Shown here piece after piece: positions 14,762-24,222 of a stretch of 30,072 nt of DNA (its first letter is position 1; each line of letters begins with the position of its first letter). The stretch is from the NCBI GenBank assembly GCA_040381555.1, contig JBEIHC010000024.1:1-30072 (forward strand). The letters are read 5' to 3'. Below the pieces are notes generated by a model. That model saw nothing but the letters and a program-made list of their open reading frames with translations, did not search any database and had not been told where the DNA came from. The DNA is from CANHCC01 sp040381555. GTDB taxonomy: Bacteria; Bacteroidota; Bacteroidia; J057; RFSG01. The translations under genes were made by a program, and so were the position numbers.

Positions 14762-16324
14762 ATGGCCAAAATAAAGAAAGAAACTAAACAGGAACCATTA
14801 GAAAAAATGCTGTGGTCAGCCGCAGACAAGCTCCGTAAGAATATGGATGCTGCCGAATACAAGCACATTGTACTCGGACTGATCTTCCTGAAATACATAT
14901 CTGACGCTTTTGATGAGGTTTACAAGGACTTTTGCAAGGTAAACGGAAAAGACTTTGAAAAAACTAAAACACTTTTAGGAGAATTTAAAGACGAATGCCT
15001 TGCTGACAATGTATTTTATGTGCCTATCCAAGCCCGTTGGAGTTTCTTATTGGCACAAGCCAAACAGCCAACCATTGGAAAAATTGTGGATGAAGCAATG
15101 GATGCTATTGAAGCGCAAAACCCAACGTTGAAAGGTGTTTTACCAAAACAATATGCACGACCTAATTTGGATAAAAACTCATTAGGCGGACTCATTGATA
15201 TGATTGGAAACATCGCCCTTGGTGATGAGGCAAGCCGAAGTAAGGATTTATTAGGAAAGGTTTATGAATATTTTCTTGGACAATTTGCTTTGGCGGAAGG
15301 CAAAAAGGGTGGACAGTTCTATACTCCGGCAAGTATTGTAAAATTATTGGTTGAAATGTTAGAACCATATACCGGGCGTGTTTACGATCCTTGTTGTGGT
15401 AGCGGTGGAATGTTTGTGCAAAGCGAGAAATTTGTTTTGGCAAGACAAGGCAAAATTGACGACATCAGCATTTATGGACAAGAGAGCAACCAAACAACTT
15501 ACCGTTTGGCGCGAATGAATTTAGCTATACGTGGAATTGACAGCAGTAATATTAAATGGAACAATGAAGGGAGTTTTTTAAAAGATGCTCATCCCGATTT
15601 GAAAGCAGATTATATTATTGCGAATCCTCCATTTAATGATAGTGATTGGAGTGGTGATTTATTAGCTAAAGATGGTCGTTGGAAATATGGAATACCTTCT
15701 ACAGGAAACGCCAACTTTGCGTGGATGCAGCATTTTATTTATCATTTAGCACCAACTGGAACTGCCGGAATTGTTTTGAGTAATGGTTCTCTGTCTTCTG
15801 ATAATAGTTCTGAAGGTGAGATACGCAAGAAAATGATTGAAGATAATGTTGTTGATTGCATAGTTGCCTTACCTGACAAATTATTTTATAACACCGGCAT
15901 ACCAGCCTGTTTGTGGTTTTTAGCACGTAATAGGCAAAATCATCGCTTCCGTAACCGTGAAAAAGAAATTTTATTTATAGATGCCCGTAATTTAGGCTTT
16001 ATGCCTGAAAGAACTCAACGCGAATTAGTAGATTCAGATATTGCCAAAATCAGTGAGACCTATCATAATTGGCGTAATAAAAAAGGGAAGTATTCTGACG
16101 AATTAGGGTTTTGCAAAGCTGCAAGCATTGAAGAAATTAAATCCAACAATTACATAATTACGCCTGGTCGATATGTGGGGTTTGAAGAAACCGAAGATGA
16201 TACTCAAACCTTTAAACAAAAAATTAAATTAATTTCTAAAGAAATTACAGAATTAATGAAGCAAGACACTTCATTAAATAAAGAGTTGAAAACAAATCTT
16301 GCCAAGATAGGAATAGAAATATGA
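14762..16324 (+). CDS. hsdM: Type I restriction-modification, DNA methyltransferase subunit HsdM
   Basis: A 520-residue subunit from the preferred ATG at 14762 (MAKIKKETKQEPLEKMLWSA); an in-frame ATG at 14708 would add 18 residues. The N-terminal HsdM_N bundle carries LRKNMDAAEYKHIVLGLIFL. The N6-adenine methyltransferase core follows, with KGGQFYTP, motif I DPCCGSGGMF at about residue 209 (S-adenosylmethionine binding) and catalytic motif IV NPPF at about residue 288. It methylates adenine in the bipartite site read by HsdS and is also part of the cleavage complex. Its stop overlaps the hsdS start (ATGA). A 160-nt dyad ends about 90 bp upstream. Confidence 0.97.
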   Translation: MAKIKKETKQEPLEKMLWSAADKLRKNMDAAEYKHIVLGLIFLKYISDAFDEVYKDFCKVNGKDFEKTKTLLGEFKDECLADNVFYVPIQARWSFLLAQAKQPTIGKIVDEAMDAIEAQNPTLKGVLPKQYARPNLDKNSLGGLIDMIGNIALGDEASRSKDLLGKVYEYFLGQFALAEGKKGGQFYTPASIVKLLVEMLEPYTGRVYDPCCGSGGMFVQSEKFVLARQGKIDDISIYGQESNQTTYRLARMNLAIRGIDSSNIKWNNEGSFLKDAHPDLKADYIIANPPFNDSDWSGDLLAKDGRWKYGIPSTGNANFAWMQHFIYHLAPTGTAGIVLSNGSLSSDNSSEGEIRKKMIEDNVVDCIVALPDKLFYNTGIPACLWFLARNRQNHRFRNREKEILFIDARNLGFMPERTQRELVDSDIAKISETYHNWRNKKGKYSDELGFCKAASIEEIKSNNYIITPGRYVGFEETEDDTQTFKQKIKLISKEITELMKQDTSLNKELKTNLAKIGIEI

Positions 16325-17511
16325 GCGAATGGAAAAAATATAAGATCGGTGATTTTTCGGATTTGCAGAACGGGTTTGCTTTTAAACCCGAGGATTTCTC
16401 AAAATCAGGAATTCCTATAATTAAAATAAAAAATGTAACGCCTCCTTATGTAAGCATTGAAGATTCTGATAAATACAAAAATGAGTTGACTGATAAACTA
16501 AAACCATTTGTTATTAAAGAAAATGACATATTAATTACATTAACCGGCTCAACAATTAACCAAATAAATTCAGCAGTTGGTAAAGTTGGCAGATACAGAA
16601 ATAAATCAATTTCCTTACTGAATCAACGTGTTTCAAAAGTTTATATCACCAAAAATAATATTTGTTCCACGGACTATTTGTATCATTTAATTTCACAAAG
16701 CAATTTTCAGTATGAATTAGCATTAAGTTCAACTGGTAGTGCAAATCAAGCAAATATTTCACCGACTCAAATCAAGGCGATTGAAGTATTATTACCAAGC
16801 ATATCAACTCAAAAAAGTATAGAGGGAATACTTAATACAATTCGATCAAAAATTGAGGTATGTGAAAATATTAATACAAAGCTCAATCATTTGGCTGACC
16901 ATTATTTTACTCATACGTTTATAAATAATACGAATGGTTTTTCCGAGAAATCACTTGGAGAAATTTGTTTTGAAATCTCTTTGAAAATCAGCGATAAAAA
17001 TCAAGATGATTACAAAGTTCTTTCAGCCGTAAAAACTGGAGAATTAATTGCTTCTGAAGACTATTTTACGAAGCAGGTTTATAGTAAAGATTTAAATAAA
17101 TACAAAGTTTTGCAACAATTTGATTTTGCATATAATCCAGCGCGTGTAAATATTGGTTCAATAGGAATGTTAGAAAAACCAATAAAGGGTGCAGTAAGTC
17201 CTGTTTATATAGCATTCAGAGCAAAACCAAATTGGCATTACTTCATTAACTTAATGATAAAGCAACCACAAATTCGCAAAACAATCGAAGTGTATTGTTC
17301 TGGTTCTGTAAGACAAGTTTTAAGGTTTGAAGATTTTTGCCGAATTGAAATAAAATTACCTACAGAAAAAAAAGTATTGGAATTTAATGCAGTTTACCAA
17401 AAAATTTTGAATAAGATCAATCATAATAAACAGCAAATAGAGAAATTAACAGCGCTTCTAGAATCTATCTTGCCAAGATTAATGACAGGAAAAATTGAGA
17501 TAAAAAATTAA
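16321..17511 (+). CDS. hsdS: Type I restriction-modification, specificity subunit HsdS
   Basis: A 396-residue subunit with two target-recognition domains. Domain 1 runs from about 1 to 165 (starting WKKYKIGDFSDLQNGFAF) and ends in the conserved helix region IEGILNTIRSKIEVCENINTK. Domain 2 runs from about 200 to 350 and ends in the second conserved helix KILNKINHNKQQIEKLTALL and ESILPRLMTGKIEI. The two domains read the two halves of the split DNA site, and the helices set the spacer. Lower G+C and Lys/Asn/Ile-rich codons are usual for hsdS genes that are exchanged between strains. It overlaps hsdM by 4 nt and the next gene by 1 nt (TAATG). Confidence 0.95.
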   Translation: MSEWKKYKIGDFSDLQNGFAFKPEDFSKSGIPIIKIKNVTPPYVSIEDSDKYKNELTDKLKPFVIKENDILITLTGSTINQINSAVGKVGRYRNKSISLLNQRVSKVYITKNNICSTDYLYHLISQSNFQYELALSSTGSANQANISPTQIKAIEVLLPSISTQKSIEGILNTIRSKIEVCENINTKLNHLADHYFTHTFINNTNGFSEKSLGEICFEISLKISDKNQDDYKVLSAVKTGELIASEDYFTKQVYSKDLNKYKVLQQFDFAYNPARVNIGSIGMLEKPIKGAVSPVYIAFRAKPNWHYFINLMIKQPQIRKTIEVYCSGSVRQVLRFEDFCRIEIKLPTEKKVLEFNAVYQKILNKINHNKQQIEKLTALLESILPRLMTGKIEIKN

Positions 17512-18176
17512 TGACTTGGATAAGGAAAATAATAGAGAATTATCCTAAATGGAATTGTTTTCTCGAGCGAATTGAAATAATCGAGGAAAAATTTTATTCT
17601 AGTCCTGATCTATGTGTTGAAACAGCAAAGTCTTTAATAGAAGCTGTTTGTAAAAAAAATCTTCAAGATAAAGGTATTGCTATTCCTGAAGATATCACGG
17701 TTCAAAAACTAATCAAGCTAACAATTGACAATATTCCATTCTTAGAATCTTTAAGCGAACAGGACCAGAAATCGATTACTTTAATCACAAGTTCATTGGG
17801 AAATATTTCAAAATCAATCGGAGAGATTAGAAACAATCACGGCTTTATTTCACACGGAGACAATGCGCTAAAAGAAAAAGTAGATGTGATTTTATCTGAA
17901 TTGGTTTTACATTCAATGAGCACTGTAACCGGTTTTCTTTTATTGACACATTCAAATGAAAACTCACTACACGAAAAGAAAAGACTGTATTACGAAGATT
18001 ACAAATATTTTAACAATTGGTATGATGAAAGTTATGAATCTGTTGTTTGTGGCAACTACACTTTTAAAGCGAGCACAGTTTTATTTCAAAATGATATTAC
18101 AGTATATCGGGAGGAATTAATTTCCTTTTTAACGGAGGAAAATCCGAGCATTAAAGAAGAGCTAGAAAATGAATAA
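17511..18176 (+). CDS. Abortive-infection-type (Abi_C-like) protein inside the hsd operon
   Basis: A 221-residue protein. The segment VETAKSLIEAVCKKNLQDKG followed by SSLGNISKSIGEIRNNHGFISHG resembles the Abi_C (abortive infection C-terminal) domain, which typically has an ESxCK helix and a conserved R-N-x-x-G...HG motif. A domain of this type often sits beside restriction genes. The C-terminal part (YEDYKYFNNWYDESYESVV) is unassigned. It overlaps hsdS by 1 nt and hsdR by 8 nt, so all four genes are translationally coupled. This argues that its product works with, or is dosed to, the restriction complex. The toxic or phage-exclusion role is inferred from the family name only. Confidence 0.65.
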   Translation: MTWIRKIIENYPKWNCFLERIEIIEEKFYSSPDLCVETAKSLIEAVCKKNLQDKGIAIPEDITVQKLIKLTIDNIPFLESLSEQDQKSITLITSSLGNISKSIGEIRNNHGFISHGDNALKEKVDVILSELVLHSMSTVTGFLLLTHSNENSLHEKKRLYYEDYKYFNNWYDESYESVVCGNYTFKASTVLFQNDITVYREELISFLTEENPSIKEELENE

Positions 18177-21100
18177 AATTACAGAAACAGACATTGAGTT
18201 ATTAGCCATAGAAGAGTTAAAAAAGCTCGGTTGGCAATACCTCTATGCTCCTCAAATCGCCTTCGATGGCGAATTTCCTGAGAGAGACACTTACGCAGAT
18301 GTTGTTTTAAAAGAGCGGTTAAAATCGGCTATTGCTAAAATAAATTCTGAAATCCCTGCTACTGCATTGGAGCAAGCATTTAACGAAGTGATGCGTATTC
18401 ATACGCCTGATTTATTGCAAACCAATGAAAATTTTCATTCCTTATTAACCGAAGGTATTAAAGTTGAATATCAAAATGAGGGAGAAACAAGAGGCGATAG
18501 AGTTTTTTTAATTGATTATAAAAACCCATTAAATAATGAATTTTTAGCCCTTAATCAATTTACTGTAATTGAAAACAATCAAAATAAACGACCGGATTTA
18601 GTTTTATTTATAAATGGCTTACCTCTTATTATTGTTGAATTAAAAAATCCTGCTGATGAAAAAGCAACAATGCAAAAGGCTTTTACTCAATTACAAAATT
18701 ACAAAAAAGCAATACCAACGCTATACAATTACAATGCTTTCTTAATAGCTTCTGATGGGCTTGAAGCCAAAGCAGGAACATTAACAGCATCGTTTACCCG
18801 TTTTATGGCTTGGAAAACCAAAGACGGAAAACACGAAGCATCACATATAGAAAGCCAGCTAATTACGCTTATTCATGGAATGTTGAATAAAGAAACCGTT
18901 ATTGATTTGTTTCGCCATTTTATTGTATTTGAAAAATCAAAAAGAGAGGACGCGAAAACAAAAATTACAATAATTGAAACAGAGAAAAAAATTGCAGCAT
19001 ATCACCAATATTATGCTGTTAATAAAGCCATTCAATCTACATTAAGTGCATCCTCGGAAAGTGGGGACAATAAAGGTGGAGTTGTCTGGCATACGCAAGG
19101 AAGCGGAAAATCGCTTTCAATGGTATTCTATACAGGTAAATTAGTTTTGCAATTAAATAATCCAACAGTTGTGGTTATTACTGACCGAAATGATTTAGAT
19201 GACCAATTGTTTGACACGTTTGCCGGATGCCGACAATTGCTGAGGCAAGAGCCGACACAAGTTGACAGTAGAGGAGATTTGATTAAAAAATTAAAAGTTG
19301 CTAGTGGTGGAATTGTTTTTACTACCGTTCAAAAATTCTTTCCGGAAGAAAATTCTGAAAAATTTCCCAAATTAAGTGAGCGTAAAAATATCGTTGTGAT
19401 TGCTGATGAAGCCCATCGAACCCAATATGGCTTTGAAGCAAAAACAAAATACATAAAAAACAAAGAAGGAAATGAAGTTGGAACGAAAACAGGCTACGGC
19501 TTTGCAAAACATATGCGTGACGCTTTGCCTAATGCCACCTTCATCGGGTTTACCGGAACTCCAGTTGAATTAACAGACCGGAATACAAAAACAATATTTG
19601 GCGAATACATTGATGTGTACGACATACAACAAGCAGTAATTGATGGTGCAACGGTTCGAATTTATTATGAAAGCAGATTAGCTAAAATTCACTTAGAGGA
19701 AGAAGAAAAAGACAATTTGGACGAGGGGCTGAGTATTGTTGCCGAAGATGCTCCTGAATATATTGTTAATAATGCTAAGTCAAAATGGACAAGAGTTGAA
19801 GCTATTGTAGGGCAAAGTGACCGCTTAAAAGCAGTTGCAAAAGATTTGGTTGAACATTTTGAAAGCAGGAAACAAGTTTTTGAAGGTAAAGCAATGATTG
19901 TTGCAATGAGCCGAAGAATAGCTGTTTTGCTGTATGATGAAATTATTAAACTTCGTTCTTATTGGCATAATGCGGATGACAGCAAAGGATTTATTAAAGT
20001 AATAATGACTGGGTCGTCATCCGATCCTGCAAGTTTTCAACAACACATTCGAAATAAAGAAAAACGAAAAGCCATTGGTGAAAGATTAAAAGATCCGAAG
20101 GATGAATTACAAATGGTTATTGTTCGCGATATGTGGCTGACGGGTTTTGACGCACCTTGTTTGCACACATTGTATGTAGATAAGCCAATGAAAGGACACA
20201 GCCTAATGCAAGCCATTGCACGTGTAAATCGTGTTTATTTGGATAAACCAGGCGGGCTTATAGTAGATTATATCGGTATTGCATCAGATTTAAAAAAGGC
20301 ATTAGCAATTTATACCGAAAGCGGTGGTAAAGGCGAACCTGCATTAGATATTGAAATGGCGGTGGCCGCTATGGAAGAAAAACTTGAAGTAGTGCGCCAA
20401 ATGATGCACGGTTATGATTACACCACCTATTTCAAATCTCCACTTTCAGAAAAATTAAGTATCATTCTTACTTCGGAAGAGCATATACTTTCAAATGCAA
20501 ATGGCAAAGAACGATTCTTAAAAGAAGTTGGATTGCTTTCCAAAGCATTTGCTCTTTGTAAATCAACAAACGCTGCGGGTGAAGTTGCACAGGAAATTTC
20601 ATTTTTTCAGTCCGTAAGAGCACGCTTAGCGAAATTTGAATCCAACAATAATGGAAGAACAAATGAGGAAATTGAAACGGCTATTCGTCAATTAGTTGAT
20701 AAAGCTGTGGTTTCTGATGGCGTGATTGACATTTTTGATGCTGCTGGGATAAAAAAACCAGACATTTCTATTTTAAGTGACGAATTCCTTGAAGAAATAA
20801 AAGGAATGAAACATAAAAATTTGGCGATGGAATTATTACGCAAAATTTTGAATGATGAAATTAAATCGCGTTCAAAATACAATATGGTTCAAAGCCGGAA
20901 ACTGTCCGAAATGTTAGAAAATGCTATTAAGAAATATCAAAATAATTTACTGACTGCTGCCGAGATTATTAATGAACTGATTGCATTAGCAAAAGAAGTT
21001 AAAGCAGCTGACAACCGCGGCGAAGATTTAAAATTGTCATCTGATGAATTGGCTTTTTATGACGCATTAGAAGTGAACGACAGCGCAGTAAAAATATTAG

Positions 21101-21327
21101 GAGATGATATGTTACGAGAAATAGCAAGAGATTTAGTCAAAAAAGTAAAAGCAAATACAAGTATTGACTGGCAGATAAAAGAAAATGTTAGAGCTAAACT
21201 TCGTGTAATAGTTCGTAAAGTTTTAAGAGAATCTGGTTATCCACCAGACAAACAAGAGAAAGCAGTACAAACCGTTTTACAACAAGCTGAAATGTTAGCT
21301 GATATTTGGGTAAAAGATAAACAGTAA
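18169..21327 (+). CDS. hsdR: Type I restriction-modification, restriction/translocase subunit HsdR
   Basis: A 1,052-residue motor and nuclease of full length. The N-terminal PD-(D/E)XK nuclease has its E-x-K in VELKNPADEKATMQKAFTQL (about 157). The SF2 helicase core has Walker A HTQGSGKS (about 308), DEAH box ADEAHRTQYG (about 412), motif III GFTGTP, and C-terminal RecA motifs including DMWLTGFDAP and QAIARVNRV. A helical C-terminal region should dock onto the methylase. The complex translocates DNA with ATP and cuts far from unmethylated sites. It starts within the end of the Abi_C-like gene. No frameshift was seen, so the system looks active. Confidence 0.97.
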   Translation: MNKITETDIELLAIEELKKLGWQYLYAPQIAFDGEFPERDTYADVVLKERLKSAIAKINSEIPATALEQAFNEVMRIHTPDLLQTNENFHSLLTEGIKVEYQNEGETRGDRVFLIDYKNPLNNEFLALNQFTVIENNQNKRPDLVLFINGLPLIIVELKNPADEKATMQKAFTQLQNYKKAIPTLYNYNAFLIASDGLEAKAGTLTASFTRFMAWKTKDGKHEASHIESQLITLIHGMLNKETVIDLFRHFIVFEKSKREDAKTKITIIETEKKIAAYHQYYAVNKAIQSTLSASSESGDNKGGVVWHTQGSGKSLSMVFYTGKLVLQLNNPTVVVITDRNDLDDQLFDTFAGCRQLLRQEPTQVDSRGDLIKKLKVASGGIVFTTVQKFFPEENSEKFPKLSERKNIVVIADEAHRTQYGFEAKTKYIKNKEGNEVGTKTGYGFAKHMRDALPNATFIGFTGTPVELTDRNTKTIFGEYIDVYDIQQAVIDGATVRIYYESRLAKIHLEEEEKDNLDEGLSIVAEDAPEYIVNNAKSKWTRVEAIVGQSDRLKAVAKDLVEHFESRKQVFEGKAMIVAMSRRIAVLLYDEIIKLRSYWHNADDSKGFIKVIMTGSSSDPASFQQHIRNKEKRKAIGERLKDPKDELQMVIVRDMWLTGFDAPCLHTLYVDKPMKGHSLMQAIARVNRVYLDKPGGLIVDYIGIASDLKKALAIYTESGGKGEPALDIEMAVAAMEEKLEVVRQMMHGYDYTTYFKSPLSEKLSIILTSEEHILSNANGKERFLKEVGLLSKAFALCKSTNAAGEVAQEISFFQSVRARLAKFESNNNGRTNEEIETAIRQLVDKAVVSDGVIDIFDAAGIKKPDISILSDEFLEEIKGMKHKNLAMELLRKILNDEIKSRSKYNMVQSRKLSEMLENAIKKYQNNLLTAAEIINELIALAKEVKAADNRGEDLKLSSDELAFYDALEVNDSAVKILGDDMLREIARDLVKKVKANTSIDWQIKENVRAKLRVIVRKVLRESGYPPDKQEKAVQTVLQQAEMLADIWVKDKQ

Positions 21328-21340
21328 GGTAATTTGTAAA

Positions 21341-22288
21341 ATGGCATTGATCTCAATAAATATAGATTTTAGAAAATATTATTCTCATCCACAACTGGTT
21401 GCAGACCTTGCTCCCGCATTTAATGCTCAACCAGGAGACGAAGTGAATATTACCATTGTTCTTCAAACATATTACAGATTACTCTATGCCGATTTTCTTT
21501 TATTGGTTGTTTCTTTAATTAATCATTTAAAACAAAATGGAATAAAAGTGAGCGGCCTTGTGAATGCAGACGAAAATGATGAAAAAGTAAAATATGCAAG
21601 CCGATTAAATTTCTTTCAGCAAATAGGATTAAAATTCCCCGAATCCTTTGTCAGACACAGCGGGACAGGAAGGTTTACCGAAATTAAAACATTTGACGCA
21701 GAGAGTATTTATTCACTTCAAGATCAATTGAATATTATCCTCTATGAAAACTCAGATATTTCAAGAGAAGTTCTTCAGCTCTTATATTATTGTTTGAATG
21801 AAATAATGGATAATGTTTTGGTTCATTCCAAACTAAATAATGGTTGGGTGTGTGCTCAGTTTTTTCGGCGAGGTAAAGAAATCCGTTTAATAATTTGTGA
21901 CACAGGAGATGGAATTCATCGATCATTAACAACTAACCCGAAATCCAAATATCCAAATATTACAGAACAAGAAGCATTAAACCTTTGTATTCAAAGAGGA
22001 GTTACAAATGGAGAAGGCTTCGGTTTCGGACTCTTTGTCACTTCACAATTCATTAAAGAAAATGGTGGTGAATTACTTGTTTATTCTGGCAATCATTTTC
22101 TCAGAAATGTTGGGAGAAATTATGAAGTTGTTGAAGGGCCTAAATGGCAGGGAACCGTGGTTTTCCTAAAAATTAATACGGATATTGCTGTAGACTACCA
22201 ACTTGTAATGCCCGAAGGACACAGTTTACCTAATGATTATCAGGAGTTTATAGAAAAACATCTTGGCCTTGATAATAATTTGTGGTAA
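21341..22288 (+). CDS. GHKL ATPase next to a STAS-like gene
   Basis: A 315-residue protein starting 13 nt after hsdR. The C-terminal half is a GHKL ATP-binding domain: N box NEIMDNVLVHS (about 153-163), G1 box CDTGDGI (about 186-192) and G2 box GEGFGFGLF (about 225). There is no His-kinase dimerisation region, so it is more like an anti-sigma or partner-switching ATPase. The N-terminal 140 residues (TIVLQTYYRLLYADFLLLVVSL) are unassigned. It pairs with the STAS-like gene just downstream. Because it follows hsdR so closely it is probably co-expressed with the restriction operon. A regulatory or sensing role is inferred. Confidence 0.8.
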   Translation: MALISINIDFRKYYSHPQLVADLAPAFNAQPGDEVNITIVLQTYYRLLYADFLLLVVSLINHLKQNGIKVSGLVNADENDEKVKYASRLNFFQQIGLKFPESFVRHSGTGRFTEIKTFDAESIYSLQDQLNIILYENSDISREVLQLLYYCLNEIMDNVLVHSKLNNGWVCAQFFRRGKEIRLIICDTGDGIHRSLTTNPKSKYPNITEQEALNLCIQRGVTNGEGFGFGLFVTSQFIKENGGELLVYSGNHFLRNVGRNYEVVEGPKWQGTVVFLKINTDIAVDYQLVMPEGHSLPNDYQEFIEKHLGLDNNLW

Positions 22289-22296
22289 TTTTGTGT

Positions 22297-22304
22297 TACA
22301 TTTG
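22297..22304 (+). promoter_or_regulatory. Possible -7 promoter element before the STAS-like gene
   Basis: TACATTTG matches TAnnTTTG, 26 nt before the ATG at 22331. No TTTG lies at the usual 19-21 nt distance, so support is weak. If real, the STAS-like gene has its own promoter. Confidence 0.3.
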
Positions 22305-22330
22305 CACGCTAATTGCGTACAACTTATCAA

Positions 22331-22624
22331 ATGATCATCGAATTCGGACATATCGCAAAACAACTCGGAACCCGTATCGCTGGTGCGTCTGTGAGAGAGC
22401 AAATTGTTGACGCCATTAAAAACGACCAAAAGGTTGTATTTGATTTTACTGGTGTCGAAGTGGTTTCTAATTCTTTCGCTGACGAATGCTTTGCAAAACT
22501 TACTTTATTTTTTAGTCTTGAGAAAGTAAAAGAAAGTACACATTTCCAAAATGCTTCTCCGTTTATTAAAGCAGTAATTGCAAACTCTTTTAAAGAGAGA
22601 CTTTCGGTTTTACATTCTGCTTAA
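22331..22624 (+). CDS. STAS-like domain protein (DUF4325)
   Basis: A 97-residue protein starting MIIEFGHIAKQLGTRIAGASV. The DUF4325 signature DFTGVEVVSNSFADECFAKL is at about 38-57. DUF4325 proteins have a STAS-like fold, related to anti-sigma antagonists such as SpoIIAA, and commonly follow a GHKL ATPase, as here. A TTG at 22313 is also open but the ATG at 22331 fits the family start. A Ser or Thr in the motif (N-S-F) could be a phospho-acceptor, as in partner-switching pairs; that is inference. It is the last gene of the cluster; an IS66 remnant begins 124 bp later. Confidence 0.85.
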   Translation: MIIEFGHIAKQLGTRIAGASVREQIVDAIKNDQKVVFDFTGVEVVSNSFADECFAKLTLFFSLEKVKESTHFQNASPFIKAVIANSFKERLSVLHSA

Positions 22625-22747
22625 TTCCCACTCTTCTTTTTGTCATACTTTTTGTTGCAGCCCACATTTAGCACATTGCAGTGATCGAATTTCTGGGCGC
22701 GCCAAAGATTTAAGCCAGCACTCTAACAAAAAGTAACCATCCTTCCG

Positions 22748-22890
22748 GTAAGCAGCCATCCAATTCCGTCTTGCCCAACGTAAAAATTCCTCCCCTATTG
22801 AGGGATGAAAAAAGAACAAAAATTTCACAGGAAAGAAAGGCAGCACCGGTTAGGTACTTTAAGAATTCCGGCATGAGATGGAATGCCTGA
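22748..22890 (+). mobile_element. IS66-family left-end remnant with broken tnpA (copy 2)
   Basis: Starts GTAAGCAGCCATCC, the same end as at 12138, and shares TTGCCCAAC, GAGGGATG and TTTCACAGGAAAGAAAGGCA. The TnpA frame from 22822 (ISQERKAAPVRYFKNSGMRW) ends at a TGA at 22888. It is out of frame with the ATG at 22805 by one base. Only the left end is left. Together with copy 1 it brackets the TPR gene and the restriction operon. Confidence 0.6.
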
Positions 22891-23581
22891 AGAAGTATAT
22901 CCGAGTGTCACTGCCGAATTGAGTTGAGCATGATCAGCTTTAACCCTCAGCAACAATATCGACTTTACTCTAGGCCAACAGATATTTAATTGCGTGTGTG
23001 GTATAGTTCGTAATGAATTGAATCGTGAAGCAGTATTCCTCTTTCTAATAAAACCCTAAATAGAATATAAGTGGTTCCACCCCATTAATTCTGAATAATG
23101 ATTAATCGTATTTCTCGTCCCTCTCACACTCATTTCCCCTAGCCCAACCCGAAACAAGGAAAGAGATCAACCCAAAACCCACATCTCCTGTAATTTTGTA
23201 TTGTGTTAAATAGCTAGCTTATCGTGCACTTAGTATGTGAATAATTTATCTCTACTAAAAAACAGCATAGAGCCATATTGCTTTACAAGATTTTACTATA
23301 TTTGAAGTATAGATAAAGCATTTCGAATTGCTAGATTGAAGGACAGACACTATGACTATGTTTGCTGGATGTCATAGAGTGTGCTTGAGCATTTATCTGT
23401 GCTTGAGCATTTATCGGAACGGTTCATTACCTATCGATATGAGGTTCAGTAAAGATTTTGGAGCGTTTGTTGAGTTAGTACAAAAAACAAGGCAGAATAC
23501 TTAATTGATTTGGGTAGGTAGTAGGAATTGTTGGACACCCGGCACTTAAAATAACACGAAATAATCTAACAAAATAAAAAT
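22891..23581. other. Gene-free region
   Basis: About 690 bp without a credible gene. It contains an imperfect hairpin around 23348-23382 (CTATGAC facing GTCATAG) and an 18-bp tandem duplication at 23381-23416. No transposase trace or promoter was recognised. Confidence 0.5.
23381..23416. repeat. 18-bp tandem duplication
   Basis: GTGCTTGAGCATTTATC occurs twice directly in tandem (23381 and 23399), with an 18-bp period. Confidence 0.9.
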
Positions 23582-24043
23582 ATGGAAGTAGCAGTTTTAC
23601 CCACCACAAACCCCATTGTTGCCGAATTTGCCGAAGCCGCAATTAAAAAGGATATGAAAGTGATTGAAAACTTGTTGTCAGACGAGGGCAAGTTTGAGAC
23701 ACAGACTAAAAATCTAAGCAGCCGAATAGCGAATAAAAAATCATTCCTTAAATGGTTTAAAATGAAATTGTCTGAGACGACAATTACCGAAGTTGACCAC
23801 GACAAATGCATACAATGCTTTATAGGGAATCCAGTTTTATTATTTAATAAGGGAACATTTCCGGTAATTGTTAAAAATAAGGGCTATCGATCTAAAATGG
23901 GATTAATGTTGGATATACAGGATTCAAAAATCCAACAAATTAAATTCTGTGCATTATTTTTGGAGACGGAGAATCCTTTTATGTATGAGCTTCAAAAGGG
24001 CAGCATGAAAGATTTTAATATAGATTTTACTAAAGATTTTTAA
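23582..24043 (+). CDS. Small orphan protein, possibly NTF2-like
   Basis: A 153-residue protein without signal or membrane segment. The N-terminal helices PIVAEFAEAAIKKDMKVIENLLSD, followed by beta-rich sequence (KCIQCFIGNPVLLFNKG and SKMGLMLDIQDSKIQQIKFC), look like an NTF2/SnoaL-type cone fold, which includes enzymes, binding proteins and immunity proteins. No catalytic residues can be assigned, and the call is based on secondary-structure pattern only. The ATG at 23582 follows an A-rich leader without a Shine-Dalgarno site, normal for Bacteroidetes. It is flanked by insertion-sequence debris on both sides and is probably an acquired orphan. Confidence 0.55.
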   Translation: MEVAVLPTTNPIVAEFAEAAIKKDMKVIENLLSDEGKFETQTKNLSSRIANKKSFLKWFKMKLSETTITEVDHDKCIQCFIGNPVLLFNKGTFPVIVKNKGYRSKMGLMLDIQDSKIQQIKFCALFLETENPFMYELQKGSMKDFNIDFTKDF

Positions 24044-24101
24044 GTTTTTGTTTTGGGCTCTTCGCCGTTTGGGTGGGTAAGACTGAGCATCCATCCAACC
24101 C

Positions 24102-24222
24102 TGAGAAGTAAATCGTGTGCGTCACAGGTCTCCGTGCGTCACGGCAGTCGATATTTATTTCGGAGTGATCTGTATAATCTGCTCCAAATTGGTCCCCGTT
24201 TCCAGCAAACTGACCCCACCCC
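24102..24222. repeat. Dispersed repeat X, copy 2
   Basis: Contains GAAGTAAATCGTGTGCGTC, two 17-bp units built on CGTGCGTCAC, the mini-hairpin CCGTG-CGT-CACGG, TCGATATTTATTTCGGAG, TATAATCTGCTCC and then the first CAGCAAACTGACCCC unit of the following array. Confidence 0.8.
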
